Below, piece after piece: positions 1-7,826 of a DNA stretch of 49,796 nt. Each line of letters opens with the position of its first letter. The stretch's first letter is position 1. A model generated the notes under the pieces. That model was not told the origin of the DNA, made no database searches, and was given only the letters and a program-made list of their open reading frames with translations. The DNA comes from Thermoguttaceae bacterium (GTDB lineage: Bacteria; Planctomycetota; Planctomycetia; Pirellulales; Thermoguttaceae), in the NCBI GenBank assembly GCA_017937685.1, contig JAGBDD010000037.1, positions 1 through 49,796 of the forward strand, written 5' to 3'. The position numbers and the translations under genes were made by a program.

Positions 1-1
1 A

Positions 2-580
2 AAAGCGTATAAAGACCGTCTCGTCGACGACCGCAAGGCGACCGGGCTTCGCGACGCGATCGTTTCCGGTTGCGGACGGGTGCGAGCGCGGAAAGTGGCG
101 TTCGCCGTTACCGACTCCCGTTTCATTATGGGGAGTATGGGCTCCGTCGTCGGCGAAAAACTGACGCGAGCGATCGAACGGGCGCAGGAGCAAAACTTGC
201 CGCTGATCGTCGTTTCCGGTTCCGGCGGCGGCGCGCGGATGCACGAGGGGATTCTGTCGCTGATGCAGATGGCGAAAACGTCGGCGGCGTTGGCGCGCTT
301 TCATAAAGCGGGCGGACTCTTCATTTCCGTTTTGACGAACCCGACGATGGGGGGCGTCGCCGCGAGTTTCGCCGCGTTGGGCGACCTCGTCTTCGCCGAG
401 CCGAAGGCGCTGATCGGATTCGCCGGGCCGCGAACGATTAAAGCGACGATTCGCGCGGAGTTGCCGCCCGGTTTCCAAACGAGCGAATTTTTGCTCGAAC
501 ACGGCTTCATCGACCGCATCGTGCCGCGTCGCGATATGAAGAGCGAACTGGCGCGCGCCGTCGACTATTGCTGTAAATAG
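2..580 (+). CDS. accD: Acetyl-CoA carboxylase carboxyltransferase subunit beta, 3' part
   Basis: The reading frame is open from the window edge, so the 5' part, including the expected N-terminal zinc ribbon, lies outside. The visible 192 residues follow AccD throughout: a YKDRL start of the crotonase-fold domain, [10 protein letters not shown], the GGGARMHEG segment, [46 protein letters not shown] and [13 protein letters not shown]. The protein pairs with AccA to transfer carboxyl from biotin-BCCP to acetyl-CoA, giving malonyl-CoA for fatty-acid synthesis in the cytoplasm. The C-terminus ends shortly after the last conserved motif, so the 3' end looks complete. No accA is seen nearby. Identification is by remembered family motifs and is firm. 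Confidence 0.95.
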   Translation, partial: KAYKDRLVDDRKATGLRDAIVSGCGRVRARKVAFAVTDSRFIMGSMGSVVGEKLTRAIERAQEQNLPLIVVSGSGGGARMHEGILSLMQMAKTSAALARFHKAGGLFISVLTNPTMGGVAASFAALGDLVFAEPKALIGFAGPRTIKATIRAELPPGFQTSEFLLEHGFIDRIVPRRDMKSELARAVDYCCK

Positions 581-843
581 GCCCGGTTTTGCCGATTTTA
601 CCGACTTGAAGCGAGGGAAAGCGCAAACGGAACAAGGCGGAAAAACGGAAATCCTTCAAAACGCAAACGCAACGGACGGTTGCGCGGCGGGAAGCGACGC
701 CGGTTTTGCCGATTAAACCGGGGCGGCGAGGGCGCTGTTTTGGACGATTAAAGCGGGACGGCGAGAGGCGGCGCCGGTTTTAACGATTGAAACGGAGAAC
801 GGCGCGTTTTATCGCCGAACGACGAAACGACGGAGAGTTTGAT
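581..843. other. Intergenic region accD-rsgA with degenerate CCGGTTTT repeats
   Basis: This gap of about 260 bases holds three related segments near 581, 700 and 772 that share a CCGGTTTT core followed by a GCCGATT or AACGATT block, separated by purine-rich sequence. I see no convincing promoter or gene. Just before position 844 there is a GGAGAG Shine-Dalgarno element at 832-837, placed 6 bases from a TTG that opens the conserved N-terminus of RsgA. Confidence 0.4.
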
Positions 844-933
844 TTGAGCGCGAAAAAACGAAAAGGCGGCGGGTCGGCGAAAATTCGCGTCGATTTCAAA
901 CGGAACCGCAACGACCGAACGCGAGTCGTCTAA
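844..933 (+). pseudogene. rsgA: Severed N-terminal segment of rsgA ending at an in-frame TAA
   Basis: TTG at 844 sits 6 bases after a GGAGAG ribosome-binding site. It opens a 29-codon frame rich in Lys and Arg (KKRKGGGSAKIRVDFKRNR...) that ends at TAA 931-933. The same frame resumes directly as WTRRYNEYRAAE and runs without another stop into the RsgA gene called from 973. Planctomycete RsgA proteins, as I know them, begin with exactly such a basic stretch followed by a D/E-L/W-TR motif, so the stop falls inside a conserved region. One base change from GAA or GAG would make it. It could be a real nonsense mutation, an assembly error, or a site that is read through. Confidence 0.6.
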
Positions 934-972
934 TGGACGCGACGTTATAACGAGTATCGCGCCGCCGAAACG

Positions 973-2106
973 TTGGCGGGCGATTCGGACGATTTTGACG
1001 ATTCCTCGAATTTTAGCGGCTCAGCGAACGCCGTCGACGACGCGTCGAGCGGCGAGCGCGTCGTCGGAAAGAGCGAGGCGACGCGGCGGCGAACCGTCGT
1101 CGGAACGTTCGTCGGGGCGGAGAACCCGTCCGGCGAGGTCGGCGACTTCGCGGTCTTGCCCGACGTCGACTTGAGCGTCTGCCGCAAGGGGCGCGTGTTG
1201 CGAGTACACGGGCTCGTTTCTTACGTCGAGGATGAGGAGGGGCGCGTTTATTCTTGCGCGACGCGGCGGATTTTGAAAACGTTGTCGACGAATCAGCGCC
1301 AAGTCGTCGTCGCCGGCGACCGCGTCTATTTCCGCGACGCGCAACTTCCGGACGGGCGCTTGGAGGGCGTCGTCGAACGGGTCGAGCCGCGCCGAGGAAC
1401 GTTGAGCCGAACGAGTTGGAAGCGCAAACACGTCGTCGTCGCGAACGTCGAACAGGCGTTGATCGTAACGAGCGCCGCCGAACCGCGGTTAAAGCCGAAT
1501 CTGATCGACCGCTTGCTCGTTACTTGCGAGCGTTCCGGGATAAAACCGGTGATCTGTATCAATAAAATCGACTTGGTCGACCCCGCTTCGCTGCAGCCGT
1601 TGGTCGGCGTGTACGCGAAAACCGGGTGCAAAACCGTCCTTTTCAGCGCGAAGACCGGATTTAATCTCGACCGATTGCGTCGTCTTTTGGTTGGGAAGGA
1701 AAGCGTCGTCGTCGGGCAAAGCGGAGTCGGAAAATCGTCGGCGTTGAACGCGATCGATCCGAGTTTGAATTTGCGCGTCGGCGAGGTCAGCCGCGAGAAT
1801 CATAAAGGGAAACATACGACGACGACCGCCCGGCTTCTAAAATTGTCGTTCGGCGGTTACGTCGTCGACACCCCCGGCATTCGCCAGTTTATGCTTTGGG
1901 ACTTCGACCCGGACGAGGTCGTCGGGTATTATCGCGACTTGCGCCCGTATGAGAATCTGTGCAAATTTCCCGACTGCGCGCATATTTGCGAAGCGTCGTG
2001 CGCCGTGAAAGACGCCGTCGCCGACGGTCGCCTCGACGCGCGCCGGTACGAGAGTTATTTGGCGTTGCGTTCTGGCGAAATGGAGAAAATGGATAAGTTG
2101 GAATAG
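973..2106 (+). CDS. rsgA: Ribosome small subunit-dependent GTPase A
   Basis: RsgA is a circularly permuted GTPase that helps the last steps of 30S subunit assembly. Numbered from TTG 973, an OB-fold spans about 60-165, followed by G4 NKID at 197-200, SAK at 225-227, P-loop GQSGVGKS at 248-255, the KGKHTTTT switch at 278-285 and DTPG at 299-302. The C-terminal zinc module is present with Cys330, Cys335, His337 and Cys343. The TTG at 973 has no ribosome-binding site. The natural start is probably TTG 844, which does have one, but an in-frame TAA at 931 separates it from this frame. If that stop is real, the gene is damaged or starts poorly; the rest of the protein shows no decay. The GTPase identity is certain, the start is not. 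Confidence 0.93.
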   Translation: MAGDSDDFDDSSNFSGSANAVDDASSGERVVGKSEATRRRTVVGTFVGAENPSGEVGDFAVLPDVDLSVCRKGRVLRVHGLVSYVEDEEGRVYSCATRRILKTLSTNQRQVVVAGDRVYFRDAQLPDGRLEGVVERVEPRRGTLSRTSWKRKHVVVANVEQALIVTSAAEPRLKPNLIDRLLVTCERSGIKPVICINKIDLVDPASLQPLVGVYAKTGCKTVLFSAKTGFNLDRLRRLLVGKESVVVGQSGVGKSSALNAIDPSLNLRVGEVSRENHKGKHTTTTARLLKLSFGGYVVDTPGIRQFMLWDFDPDEVVGYYRDLRPYENLCKFPDCAHICEASCAVKDAVADGRLDARRYESYLALRSGEMEKMDKLE

Positions 2107-2180
2107 CGTCGGAGCGTTTTGTCGGCGACTTTCGGCGGACGGCGTCGCTTGTCGCCGGGCGAATTGCAAGATGAAACGAA

Positions 2181-2222
2181 CGCGTTTGATTTATTTGATA
2201 GTTGATTCGGGAATCAAACGCG
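2181..2222. promoter_or_regulatory. 11-bp perfect inverted repeat downstream of rsgA
   Basis: CGCGTTTGATT at 2181-2191 is repeated inverted as AATCAAACGCG at 2212-2222, with a 20-base loop. No T-run follows on either strand, so it is a poor intrinsic terminator. It could be an operator for the gene starting at 2374 or a transcript-stabilising hairpin. Confidence 0.4.
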
Positions 2223-2373
2223 CGGCTTGCGGTCGCGAGAAACGCCTTGGAAAACGCTTCGACGCGGCGACGAAAAACGAATGAAATTTGAAAACGGCGC
2301 GGATCAAACGCCGCGTCGTCCCGCTTTTATCGGTCTTTTTGAAAATAAAATTAAACGCAACGGGAGCGAGAAA

Positions 2374-3369
2374 ATGAACCGAAATTCGACGCGACGCGCT
2401 TTTTTAGGGACTTTAACCGCCGGAGGAATCGGGGCCGCCGCGTTGGGCGTTTCGACCGTTTCCGGGACGACGGCGGCGCAAGAAGCCGCTTCGACGAATG
2501 TCGCGAGCGCGGAAAAGACGGCGGCGCCGACGTTGGACGCGAGCAAAGTTCGCTTCTGCTTGAATACCGGAACGATTTTGTCGTATAATCTGCCGTTGAT
2601 GGAGGAGCTGAAAATCGCGCGCGCCGCCGGGTACCGCTCGGTCGAAATTTGGCTAATGCGGCTTCAAGCGTACTCCGACGATTACTCGCCCGCGAAGTTG
2701 GCCGAGTTGCGCAAATGGTTGGACGGCGAGGGGATGCGCGTCGAGGGCGGTATCGGGTTCGCGTCTTGGATCGTCGACGACGCGAAGCGCCGCGCCGACG
2801 GTTTGGAGCAGTTGAAGCGCGAGGCGGAGGCGTTGGCGGCGATCGGTTGCGCTTGCATCGCGGCTCCGGCGTCCGGCGCGAACGAAAAAATCCCGGTCGA
2901 CGCGGTCGCCGAACGGTATCGCGCCGTTTTGGAACTTTGCGAACCGATCGGGGTGAAACCGCTTCTCGAAGTTTGGGGCGCCTCCGCGACGCTCGGGAAA
3001 CTCTCCGACGCGTTGGCGATTTGCGCCGAAACGGGCCGCTCCGACGCCGCGCTTCTGCTCGACGCCTATCACCTGTACCGCGGCGGCAACTCGTTCGCTA
3101 GCTTGAACTTAGTTTCCGGCAAAGCGCAGCCGATTTTCCATATGAACGACTATCCGGGAACGCCGGAGCGCGAAAAGTTGAACGACTCCGACCGCGTCTT
3201 CCCGGGGGACGGCGTCGCGCCGCTTCGCGAAATTTTGGCGACGCTCTTCGCGAACGGGTTCGACGGCGCGCTGTCGCTCGAACTCTTCAACCCGAATTAC
3301 CGCAAGGAGATGAGTCCGCTCGAACAAGCGAAAGTCGGCTTGGAGAAGATGCGCGCGCTCTTTGTGTAA
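2374..3369 (+). CDS. Exported sugar phosphate isomerase/epimerase-like TIM-barrel protein (TAT signal)
   Basis: ATG 2374 is chosen because GGGAG lies 7 bases upstream and a twin-arginine signal (STRRAFLGTLTAGGIGAAALG) follows at once; the open frame extends further upstream to 2227. The mature 331-residue protein is an AP-endonuclease-2/xylose-isomerase-like TIM barrel. Likely metal ligands are the Glu in PLLEVWG, the Asp in LLLDAYHLY, the His in IFHMNDY and the Glu in LSLELFN. Family members isomerise or epimerise sugars; in the 3-keto-glycoside route a protein of this fold hydrates a 2-hydroxy-3-keto-glycal. Gfo/Idh and DUF1080 genes close by make that role plausible, but it is inference. 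The gene ends ahead of a duplicated terminator block. Confidence 0.85.
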   Translation: MNRNSTRRAFLGTLTAGGIGAAALGVSTVSGTTAAQEAASTNVASAEKTAAPTLDASKVRFCLNTGTILSYNLPLMEELKIARAAGYRSVEIWLMRLQAYSDDYSPAKLAELRKWLDGEGMRVEGGIGFASWIVDDAKRRADGLEQLKREAEALAAIGCACIAAPASGANEKIPVDAVAERYRAVLELCEPIGVKPLLEVWGASATLGKLSDALAICAETGRSDAALLLDAYHLYRGGNSFASLNLVSGKAQPIFHMNDYPGTPEREKLNDSDRVFPGDGVAPLREILATLFANGFDGALSLELFNPNYRKEMSPLEQAKVGLEKMRALFV

Positions 3370-3469
3370 ACGGGCGGAATCCGAACGACGAGACGGAGCC
3401 AAACGAAAACTTGTCTTAACCGAGAGCCGGAACGAGGCGTCGACTTGGCGCCAAGGGAAACGGCCGACG

Positions 3470-3514
3470 AAAAAGAGGCGCGACGAACGGCAAACCGACG
3501 TCGCGTCTCTTTTT
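3470..3514. terminator. Bidirectional intrinsic terminator, copy 1
   Basis: AAAAAGAGGCGCGACG at 3470-3485 pairs with CGTCGCGTCTCTTTTT at 3499-3514 over 16 positions with one G-U pair and a 13-base loop. The A-run on one side and T-run on the other make it usable from both strands, which suits its position between the convergent genes ending at 3369 and 3970. Confidence 0.85.
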
Positions 3515-3671
3515 GATTTTGCGTTGTTTTGTGTTGTTAACGCCCGCCGAATAACGGCTTGCGGTTTTTGCGTCGACGCGTTCCAAGGTCGCGGCGACGG
3601 GGGAAAGCGCGCGGCGTTCGACAACGAGCCGGAACGAGTCGACGACTCGTTTCCCAAGTAGACGGCGAGCG

Positions 3672-3716
3672 AAAAAGAGGCGCGACGAACGGCAAACCGA
3701 CGTCGCGCCTCTTTTT
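3672..3716. terminator. Bidirectional intrinsic terminator, copy 2
   Basis: The same hairpin as copy 1, here with a perfect 16-bp stem (3672-3687 with 3701-3716) including the A-run and T-run. It lies closer to the minus-strand metallophosphoesterase gene and would end its transcript. Confidence 0.85.
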
Positions 3717-3969
3717 GATTTTGCGTTGTTTTGTGTTGTTAACGCCCGCTGAATAACGACTTGCGGTTTTGCGTCGACGCGTTCAAAGGTTGCGGCGACG
3801 AGAGAGAACAAACGTTGAAATCGGGCGACCGTCGCGCCGTTTGGCGCGGCGGCGGGAGAGACCGGGGGCGAAACCGGCGACCATCCGGCGCTCGCAGGTT
3901 GGCGAAGTCGCGTCGACAAGGAGACCGGGCGGCGGAAATCGGGCGGCGCCAATCTCGGGCGAACGCCGT

Positions 3970-4887
3970 TTAGCGCAACGGAAGCGTCGCGATTTTAGCG
4001 TTTAGCGTCGCTAAGTACGCCGGAACGTCTTCGACCGGCTTGCGATCGTGCCAGTCCGGCAGGAGATACGCGTCGATCGTCGGGGTGAAAATCGCGTTCT
4101 TTTCGGTCAAATTGAGCGTAACGAAACCCATATCGCCCCAGTGCCCGATCGACGGAAAACAAACGGTCGGAACGTTTTCGCGCGTCGCGATCGTCCACCA
4201 ATGCCAATGCCCGAAGAGGTAGCCGGAGAATTTCGGACACGCGAGGAGCGTTTCGGTCAACAGCGTTTCGGACAGCGGGTGATGGCAGCCGACGAAAACC
4301 GGTTTGTCGACGTATTTTTTCAGCGTTTCGGCGAGCCATTCGCGTTGCGCCGGGTCGATTTCGCCGCGCACTTCGCCCTTAAGGTACGAGTCGAGCAGGA
4401 TAAAGTCGGCGCGCGGCGTTTCGACGATATTAATATGGCGATTTTCGAGAATCGGCGCCTTTTCGAAACGCTCCGGAAAAACGGCGCGATAATTTTCGAG
4501 GCGGTCGTGATTCCCCATCGCGACTTCCCAACGGATTCCGGCTTTTTCGAGCGGCTCGACCATTCGACGGAAAATCTTGTAATCTTCGGGTTTGCCGGCG
4601 TCGTACGCGACGTCGCCGTAAATCAGGAGCGTCGCCGGACGCGGATTCATCGCCAAAATTTGCGCGACGCTTTTAATAAAACGCGACGATTGTTGCGACG
4701 ACTCCGGCTCTCGAACGTGAATATCGGAGAAAATCGCGACAAGATTCGGATCGAGCGGCGCCGGTTCTTCGGCGGCGAGCGCGAGCGCGGCGAACGGGTC
4801 GCGCGCCGAACCGGCAAAAACGGCGGAGAGCGCGGCGAAGGCGGTCGTTTGCAGGAAATCGCGGCGGTTCATCGAACGGAATTCCAT
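3970..4887 (-). CDS. Exported calcineurin-like metallophosphoesterase (TAT signal)
   Basis: The 305-residue product begins with a twin-arginine signal (MNRRDFLQTTAFAALSAVFAG) after five residues. GGAG lies 9 bases ahead of the ATG at 4887, so this start is kept. The metal-binding motifs of the family appear in order: FSDIH, YGDVAYD, MGNHD, GCHHPLSE and FGHWHWW. Such enzymes hydrolyse phosphomonoesters or phosphodiesters with a two-metal centre; the substrate cannot be told. It would act in the periplasm. It is the last of three minus-strand genes after the DUF1080 and Gfo/Idh genes, with 237 bases between it and the latter, including a long inverted repeat. Confidence 0.9.
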   Translation of the reverse strand: MEFRSMNRRDFLQTTAFAALSAVFAGSARDPFAALALAAEEPAPLDPNLVAIFSDIHVREPESSQQSSRFIKSVAQILAMNPRPATLLIYGDVAYDAGKPEDYKIFRRMVEPLEKAGIRWEVAMGNHDRLENYRAVFPERFEKAPILENRHINIVETPRADFILLDSYLKGEVRGEIDPAQREWLAETLKKYVDKPVFVGCHHPLSETLLTETLLACPKFSGYLFGHWHWWTIATRENVPTVCFPSIGHWGDMGFVTLNLTEKNAIFTPTIDAYLLPDWHDRKPVEDVPAYLATLNAKIATLPLR

Positions 4888-4925
4888 TGGTAAGACTCCT
4901 AAAATAACGGGTTGCGTCGTTTGAC

Positions 4926-5015
4926 GGTTTTACGTCGCGACGTTAAAGGGCGACGCCGACCGCCGCCGATCCGGAAGCGTTCGCCAACGCGGGGCAAACG
5001 TCGCGACGTAAAACC
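4926..5015. promoter_or_regulatory. 19-bp perfect inverted repeat with 52-base loop
   Basis: GGTTTTACGTCGCGACGTT at 4926-4944 recurs exactly inverted at 4997-5015. Each arm contains the self-palindrome ACGTCGCGACGT, so each arm could bind a dimeric protein alone, or the two could form a long hairpin in the leader of the minus-strand metallophosphoesterase gene. A nearby near-palindrome (GACGCCGACCGTCGGCGTT, about 5018-5036) adds more structure. No T-run follows, so termination is less likely. Confidence 0.5.
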
Positions 5016-5124
5016 GCGACGCCGACCGTCGGCGTTAAAACGCGAAACCGGGTCGACGTCGGGAATAAAGGAAAGTTCGCCCGCCGGATCGCAAACGCGA
5101 AACTAACGGACGTTTTTCAAAAAA

Positions 5125-6486
5125 TCAAACTTTCGGGAGTTCCCAACCTTCGCGGCGCGGACGGGAGAGGAGTTTGTTTCCTTCCGGCAGGTTGCCGAAT
5201 TCTTCTTTTTCGGCGTCCCAGAAGATCGGTTTGCCGACCGGAGCCGTCGCGCGGACGATGTTGATCAACTCGCAAATCGTCGTCGAGCGTTGCCCGATTT
5301 CGACGTCGGCGTTGCATTTCGCGCCGGTCTTGACGCACTCGGCCCAGTTTTCGACGTGATAAATCGTTTCGTCGCGCTTGTTTTTCGCTTCTTCCGGCAA
5401 CGACGCGGCCAACTCTTTCGGGTTCGACGCGATCTTGTGGCGGTTGATTTCGAGCTTGCCCTTTTCGCCGACGACGATGCAGCCGAGACCCGGGCCGCGG
5501 TCGCCGTCGAGTTCAAAGCGAGCTTCGACGCCGTTCGGGAAGAGCGCCTTCACGCGAGCGCGCGGGCCGACGACTTTCGCCATATGGTAATAGTCGGCGC
5601 CGGTTTCGTCTTCGGAGTAGGGGCGGTTCGTGAATTTGCCGGAGTCGCGGATTTCGCACGGCTCTTCCAAAATGAGTTGCGTCGGGCCCGTAAGACTCGT
5701 GCCGATCGCCATTTGCATTTGGTCGAAGGAGTGCGTCCCCCAGCCGGAGACGCCGAAGCAGAGACCGCCGGCGTCGTAGTCGCCCCAGTTGCTCCAGCCG
5801 TATTGAATTTCCGGAATGCAAGCGCGGAGTTTCGCTTGGTTCGTCCAAATATCCCACCAAGGCTCGCAGTCTTTCGGGTCGAGTTGGAAGCGCGGGTCGT
5901 GATCCGGAACGACGTTCGGCCCGACGAAGTTCGGAACGAGAACCGTCTTAACTTTCCCGATCGCGCCGTTTGCGATTTGGTCGCAAGCCCAGCGGCAGAG
6001 CGGAAGCGAGCGTTGTTGCGTCCCGACTTGCGTTACTTTCTTGAGCTTTTTCGCGGCGTCGGCCATCGCGCGGCCTTCTTTAATCGTCAGCGCCATCGGC
6101 TTTTCGATGTAAACGTTCGCCCCGCAAAGCATCGAGTGAATCGCGACCCAAGCGCGTTGGTGCGTCGCCGTTTGGCAGCAGACGCCGTCGAGTTTTTCCG
6201 CTTCGATCATCTTGCGGAAGTCGTCGTAAGATTTGAGATGCGGGCGATTCTTCATATAATTGTCGACGCGCGGCTTGAAAATGTCGCAAACGGCGACGAG
6301 TTCGCAGTCTTTCGCTTGGGAAACGACGTTCGCGATGTACGTCCCGCGACCGCCGAGCCCGACGACGCCAATTCTAACCCGTTCGCTCGGCGGGGTTTGA
6401 GCGTCGAGACCAAGGACGCGTCCGGCGACGAGGAGAGGGGCGGCGACGGCGGTCGTTTTCAACAAAGTTCTTCGAGTCAGTTGCAT
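5125..6486 (-). CDS. Exported Gfo/Idh/MocA family oxidoreductase (TAT signal)
   Basis: The 453-residue protein starts with a twin-arginine signal (LTRRTLLKTTAVAAPLLVAG), then a Rossmann NAD(P)-binding fold with GVVGLGGRGTYIANV and the family motif YIEKPMALT, where the Lys is the usual catalytic or substrate-binding residue. The C-terminal Gfo/Idh alpha/beta domain follows. GAGG stands 8 bases upstream of the ATG. Related exported enzymes (glucose-fructose oxidoreductase type) carry a tightly bound NADP and are folded before TAT export. Many family members oxidise the C3 hydroxyl of glycosides. The gene lies downstream of the secreted DUF1080 gene on the same strand, which supports a joint role in sugar oxidation and cleavage. 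Confidence 0.92.
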   Translation of the reverse strand: MQLTRRTLLKTTAVAAPLLVAGRVLGLDAQTPPSERVRIGVVGLGGRGTYIANVVSQAKDCELVAVCDIFKPRVDNYMKNRPHLKSYDDFRKMIEAEKLDGVCCQTATHQRAWVAIHSMLCGANVYIEKPMALTIKEGRAMADAAKKLKKVTQVGTQQRSLPLCRWACDQIANGAIGKVKTVLVPNFVGPNVVPDHDPRFQLDPKDCEPWWDIWTNQAKLRACIPEIQYGWSNWGDYDAGGLCFGVSGWGTHSFDQMQMAIGTSLTGPTQLILEEPCEIRDSGKFTNRPYSEDETGADYYHMAKVVGPRARVKALFPNGVEARFELDGDRGPGLGCIVVGEKGKLEINRHKIASNPKELAASLPEEAKNKRDETIYHVENWAECVKTGAKCNADVEIGQRSTTICELINIVRATAPVGKPIFWDAEKEEFGNLPEGNKLLSRPRREGWELPKV

Positions 6487-6553
6487 ATAAACCTCGATTC
6501 AATAATAACGGGGATGAAGTTGTTTAATTGAAACGATAATTTTAAATCAAAAC

Positions 6554-6600
6554 GCGACGTTTTTTGAAATCAGCGCGTTTTTGAGATTTTCAAAAGTCGC
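6554..6600 (-). terminator. Possible weak terminator between the DUF1080 and Gfo/Idh genes
   Basis: Read on the minus strand, GCGACTTTTGAAAATC (6585-6600) can pair with GATTTCAAAAAACGTCGC (6554-6571) with a small bulge, followed by a short GTTTTGATTT tail. It may attenuate rather than end the transcript that continues into the oxidoreductase gene. Confidence 0.35.
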
Positions 6601-6684
6601 GAACAAACGGACGAAAACGACCGACGACGCGAACGGAGTTAAAGTCGGCTAATATTTCGCGTCGTCGGGCGTTTGAAATTAGCT

Positions 6685-7473
6685 TTAAAGCTTTTTCAAA
6701 TAAATATTTTTGTATTCGAAATGGGACGGCGGGCCCGGGTGGATTTGGAGTCCGAAAACGCCCGCTTTCGGCGCGTTCGGGCGTTCGTCGACCAGCTCCG
6801 ACGTTTTAACGCCGTTGATGTATTGAACGAAACGATTCCCGCGCGCTTCAATTTTGTACGTGTTCCAACCGTTCATTTTAATCGACTTGGCGATTTCGGC
6901 GGCGTTCCCGAATTGTTCGATCGTCTTTTGACCGTCTTTCGAGAAGCGAGCCGACTGACCGCGCCAAGCGATGATTTCGCCGAGCGCTTCGCCGTAAAGG
7001 ACGCCCATAATGTCGCCCGGATTAATGTCCGCTTGATAACCGTTCAGTCCGAAATTCCGTTTCGGGTCGAGCCAAGCGCGGTACTCGATCCCGCTGTTCC
7101 CGGCGTGAACGCGGAAGTCGGCGTAAAGGTCGAAGTCGCCGACCGGTTCGCCTTGCCAAACGAGGTATTCGCTGTACGGAACCGGCGTTTCCGGCGTCGA
7201 ACGTCCGACGATGCAACCGTTTGCGACCGACCAAAACTGCGAGTCGCCCTTCCAACCGTTCAGCGTTTCGCCGTCGAAGAGCGCGACGCAACCTTCCGGC
7301 GGCGACGGTTGAGCGGCGGTTTGCGGCTCGTCGGCGAGACAATTTCCCGCGGCGAAAAGCGCGGCGCAACCGACGGCAAGATTGAAAAATGTTTTGGAAA
7401 CAAACTTCGGCGCGGAACGAAGCGCGTCGGCGAGACGAGGACGGACGCTAAAACGAAGGGGCGAACGTTTCAT
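6685..7473 (-). CDS. Secreted DUF1080 (3-keto-disaccharide hydrolase-like) protein
   Basis: The product has 262 residues. An N-terminal basic region and hydrophobic stretch (FFNLAVGCAALFAAGNCLA) form a Sec-type signal. The remainder is one DUF1080 / PF06439 concanavalin-like domain: GCVALFDGETLNGWKG near residue 61, DFDLYADFRVHAGNSGIEYRAW, GYQADI, and the closing GVFGLQIHPGPPSHFEYKNIYLKKL. Proteins of this family cleave 3-keto-glycosides by hydrolysis or elimination. AAGGAG lies 7 bases before the ATG at 7473. The gene heads a minus-strand unit with a TAT Gfo/Idh enzyme and is preceded by a structured leader; the divergent neighbour is an AraC-type regulator. Confidence 0.92.
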   Translation of the reverse strand: MKRSPLRFSVRPRLADALRSAPKFVSKTFFNLAVGCAALFAAGNCLADEPQTAAQPSPPEGCVALFDGETLNGWKGDSQFWSVANGCIVGRSTPETPVPYSEYLVWQGEPVGDFDLYADFRVHAGNSGIEYRAWLDPKRNFGLNGYQADINPGDIMGVLYGEALGEIIAWRGQSARFSKDGQKTIEQFGNAAEIAKSIKMNGWNTYKIEARGNRFVQYINGVKTSELVDERPNAPKAGVFGLQIHPGPPSHFEYKNIYLKKL

Positions 7474-7590
7474 CGCGGTTCTCCTTGGAGGGCGAAATAA
7501 GGGCGGTTTTTGAAAATTTGAAATTTGAGCGAAATGTTGCGCTTACGTTTGCGGGAGCGTTTGATTTTATCGATAATCGTTTGATAAACC

Positions 7591-7624
7591 GCGACGTTCC
7601 GCAAACGTCGCGGCTAACGCGACG
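7591..7624 (-). promoter_or_regulatory. Overlapping, mutually exclusive hairpins in the DUF1080 leader
   Basis: GCGACGTT (7591-7598) can pair with AACGTCGC (7604-7611), and CGTCGCG (7606-7612) can instead pair with CGCGACG (7618-7624). The middle arm is shared, so only one hairpin can form at a time. The stretch lies in the predicted minus-strand leader between a promoter at 7657-7684 and the ATG at 7473. This layout is typical of attenuators, but no ligand or leader peptide is recognised. Confidence 0.4.
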
Positions 7625-7656
7625 CGAGTCGGGCTGGAAACGCGCTTTCGCTCTAT

Positions 7657-7684
7657 ATTATCCCGATTTTAAAGCGAAATGCAA
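7657..7684 (-). promoter_or_regulatory. Predicted sigma-70 promoter for the DUF1080-Gfo/Idh genes
   Basis: On the minus strand the -35 is TTGCAT (7679-7684) and the -10 is GATAAT (7657-7662), 16 bases apart. The leader would be about 175 bases long. Confidence 0.55.
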
Positions 7685-7734
7685 GGAAAATCCAGCTTGT
7701 CGCGCCCATTATATTAAAATTTTCTCAAAACGTC

Positions 7735-7764
7735 TTGTATTTTTTTCGCAAATTTTGGTATAAT
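7735..7764 (+). promoter_or_regulatory. Predicted sigma-70 promoter for the PAS-AraC regulator
   Basis: TTGTAT (7735-7740) and a consensus TATAAT (7759-7764) are 18 bases apart. The promoter lies back to back with the DUF1080 promoter, as is usual for a regulator and its target. Confidence 0.7.
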
Positions 7765-7826
7765 ATCGGCGTCGAGCGGCGCGAACGGCGCGTCGGTTCG
7801 GCGGAGAGAGTAGGGGAGAAGCGGCG

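Larger units (their letters stand above)
3424..3827. repeat. Tandem direct duplication, about 202 bp per copy
   Basis: Copy 1 starts at 3424 and copy 2 at 3626, both with GAGCCGGAACGAG. Each copy contains the same terminator hairpin, the same GATTTTGCGTTGTTTTGTG stretch, AACGCCCG(C/T)(C/T)GAATAACG and GCGTCGACGCGTT. The copies differ by scattered substitutions and small indels, with the best-kept part at about 3469-3600 versus 3671-3800. No coding potential is evident. The block separates convergent genes. Confidence 0.8.

Noticed and set aside
2227..2373. Upstream in-frame extension of the isomerase-like gene
   Set aside because: The twin-arginine signal and the GGGAG site both point to ATG 2374; the extension would bury the signal peptide.
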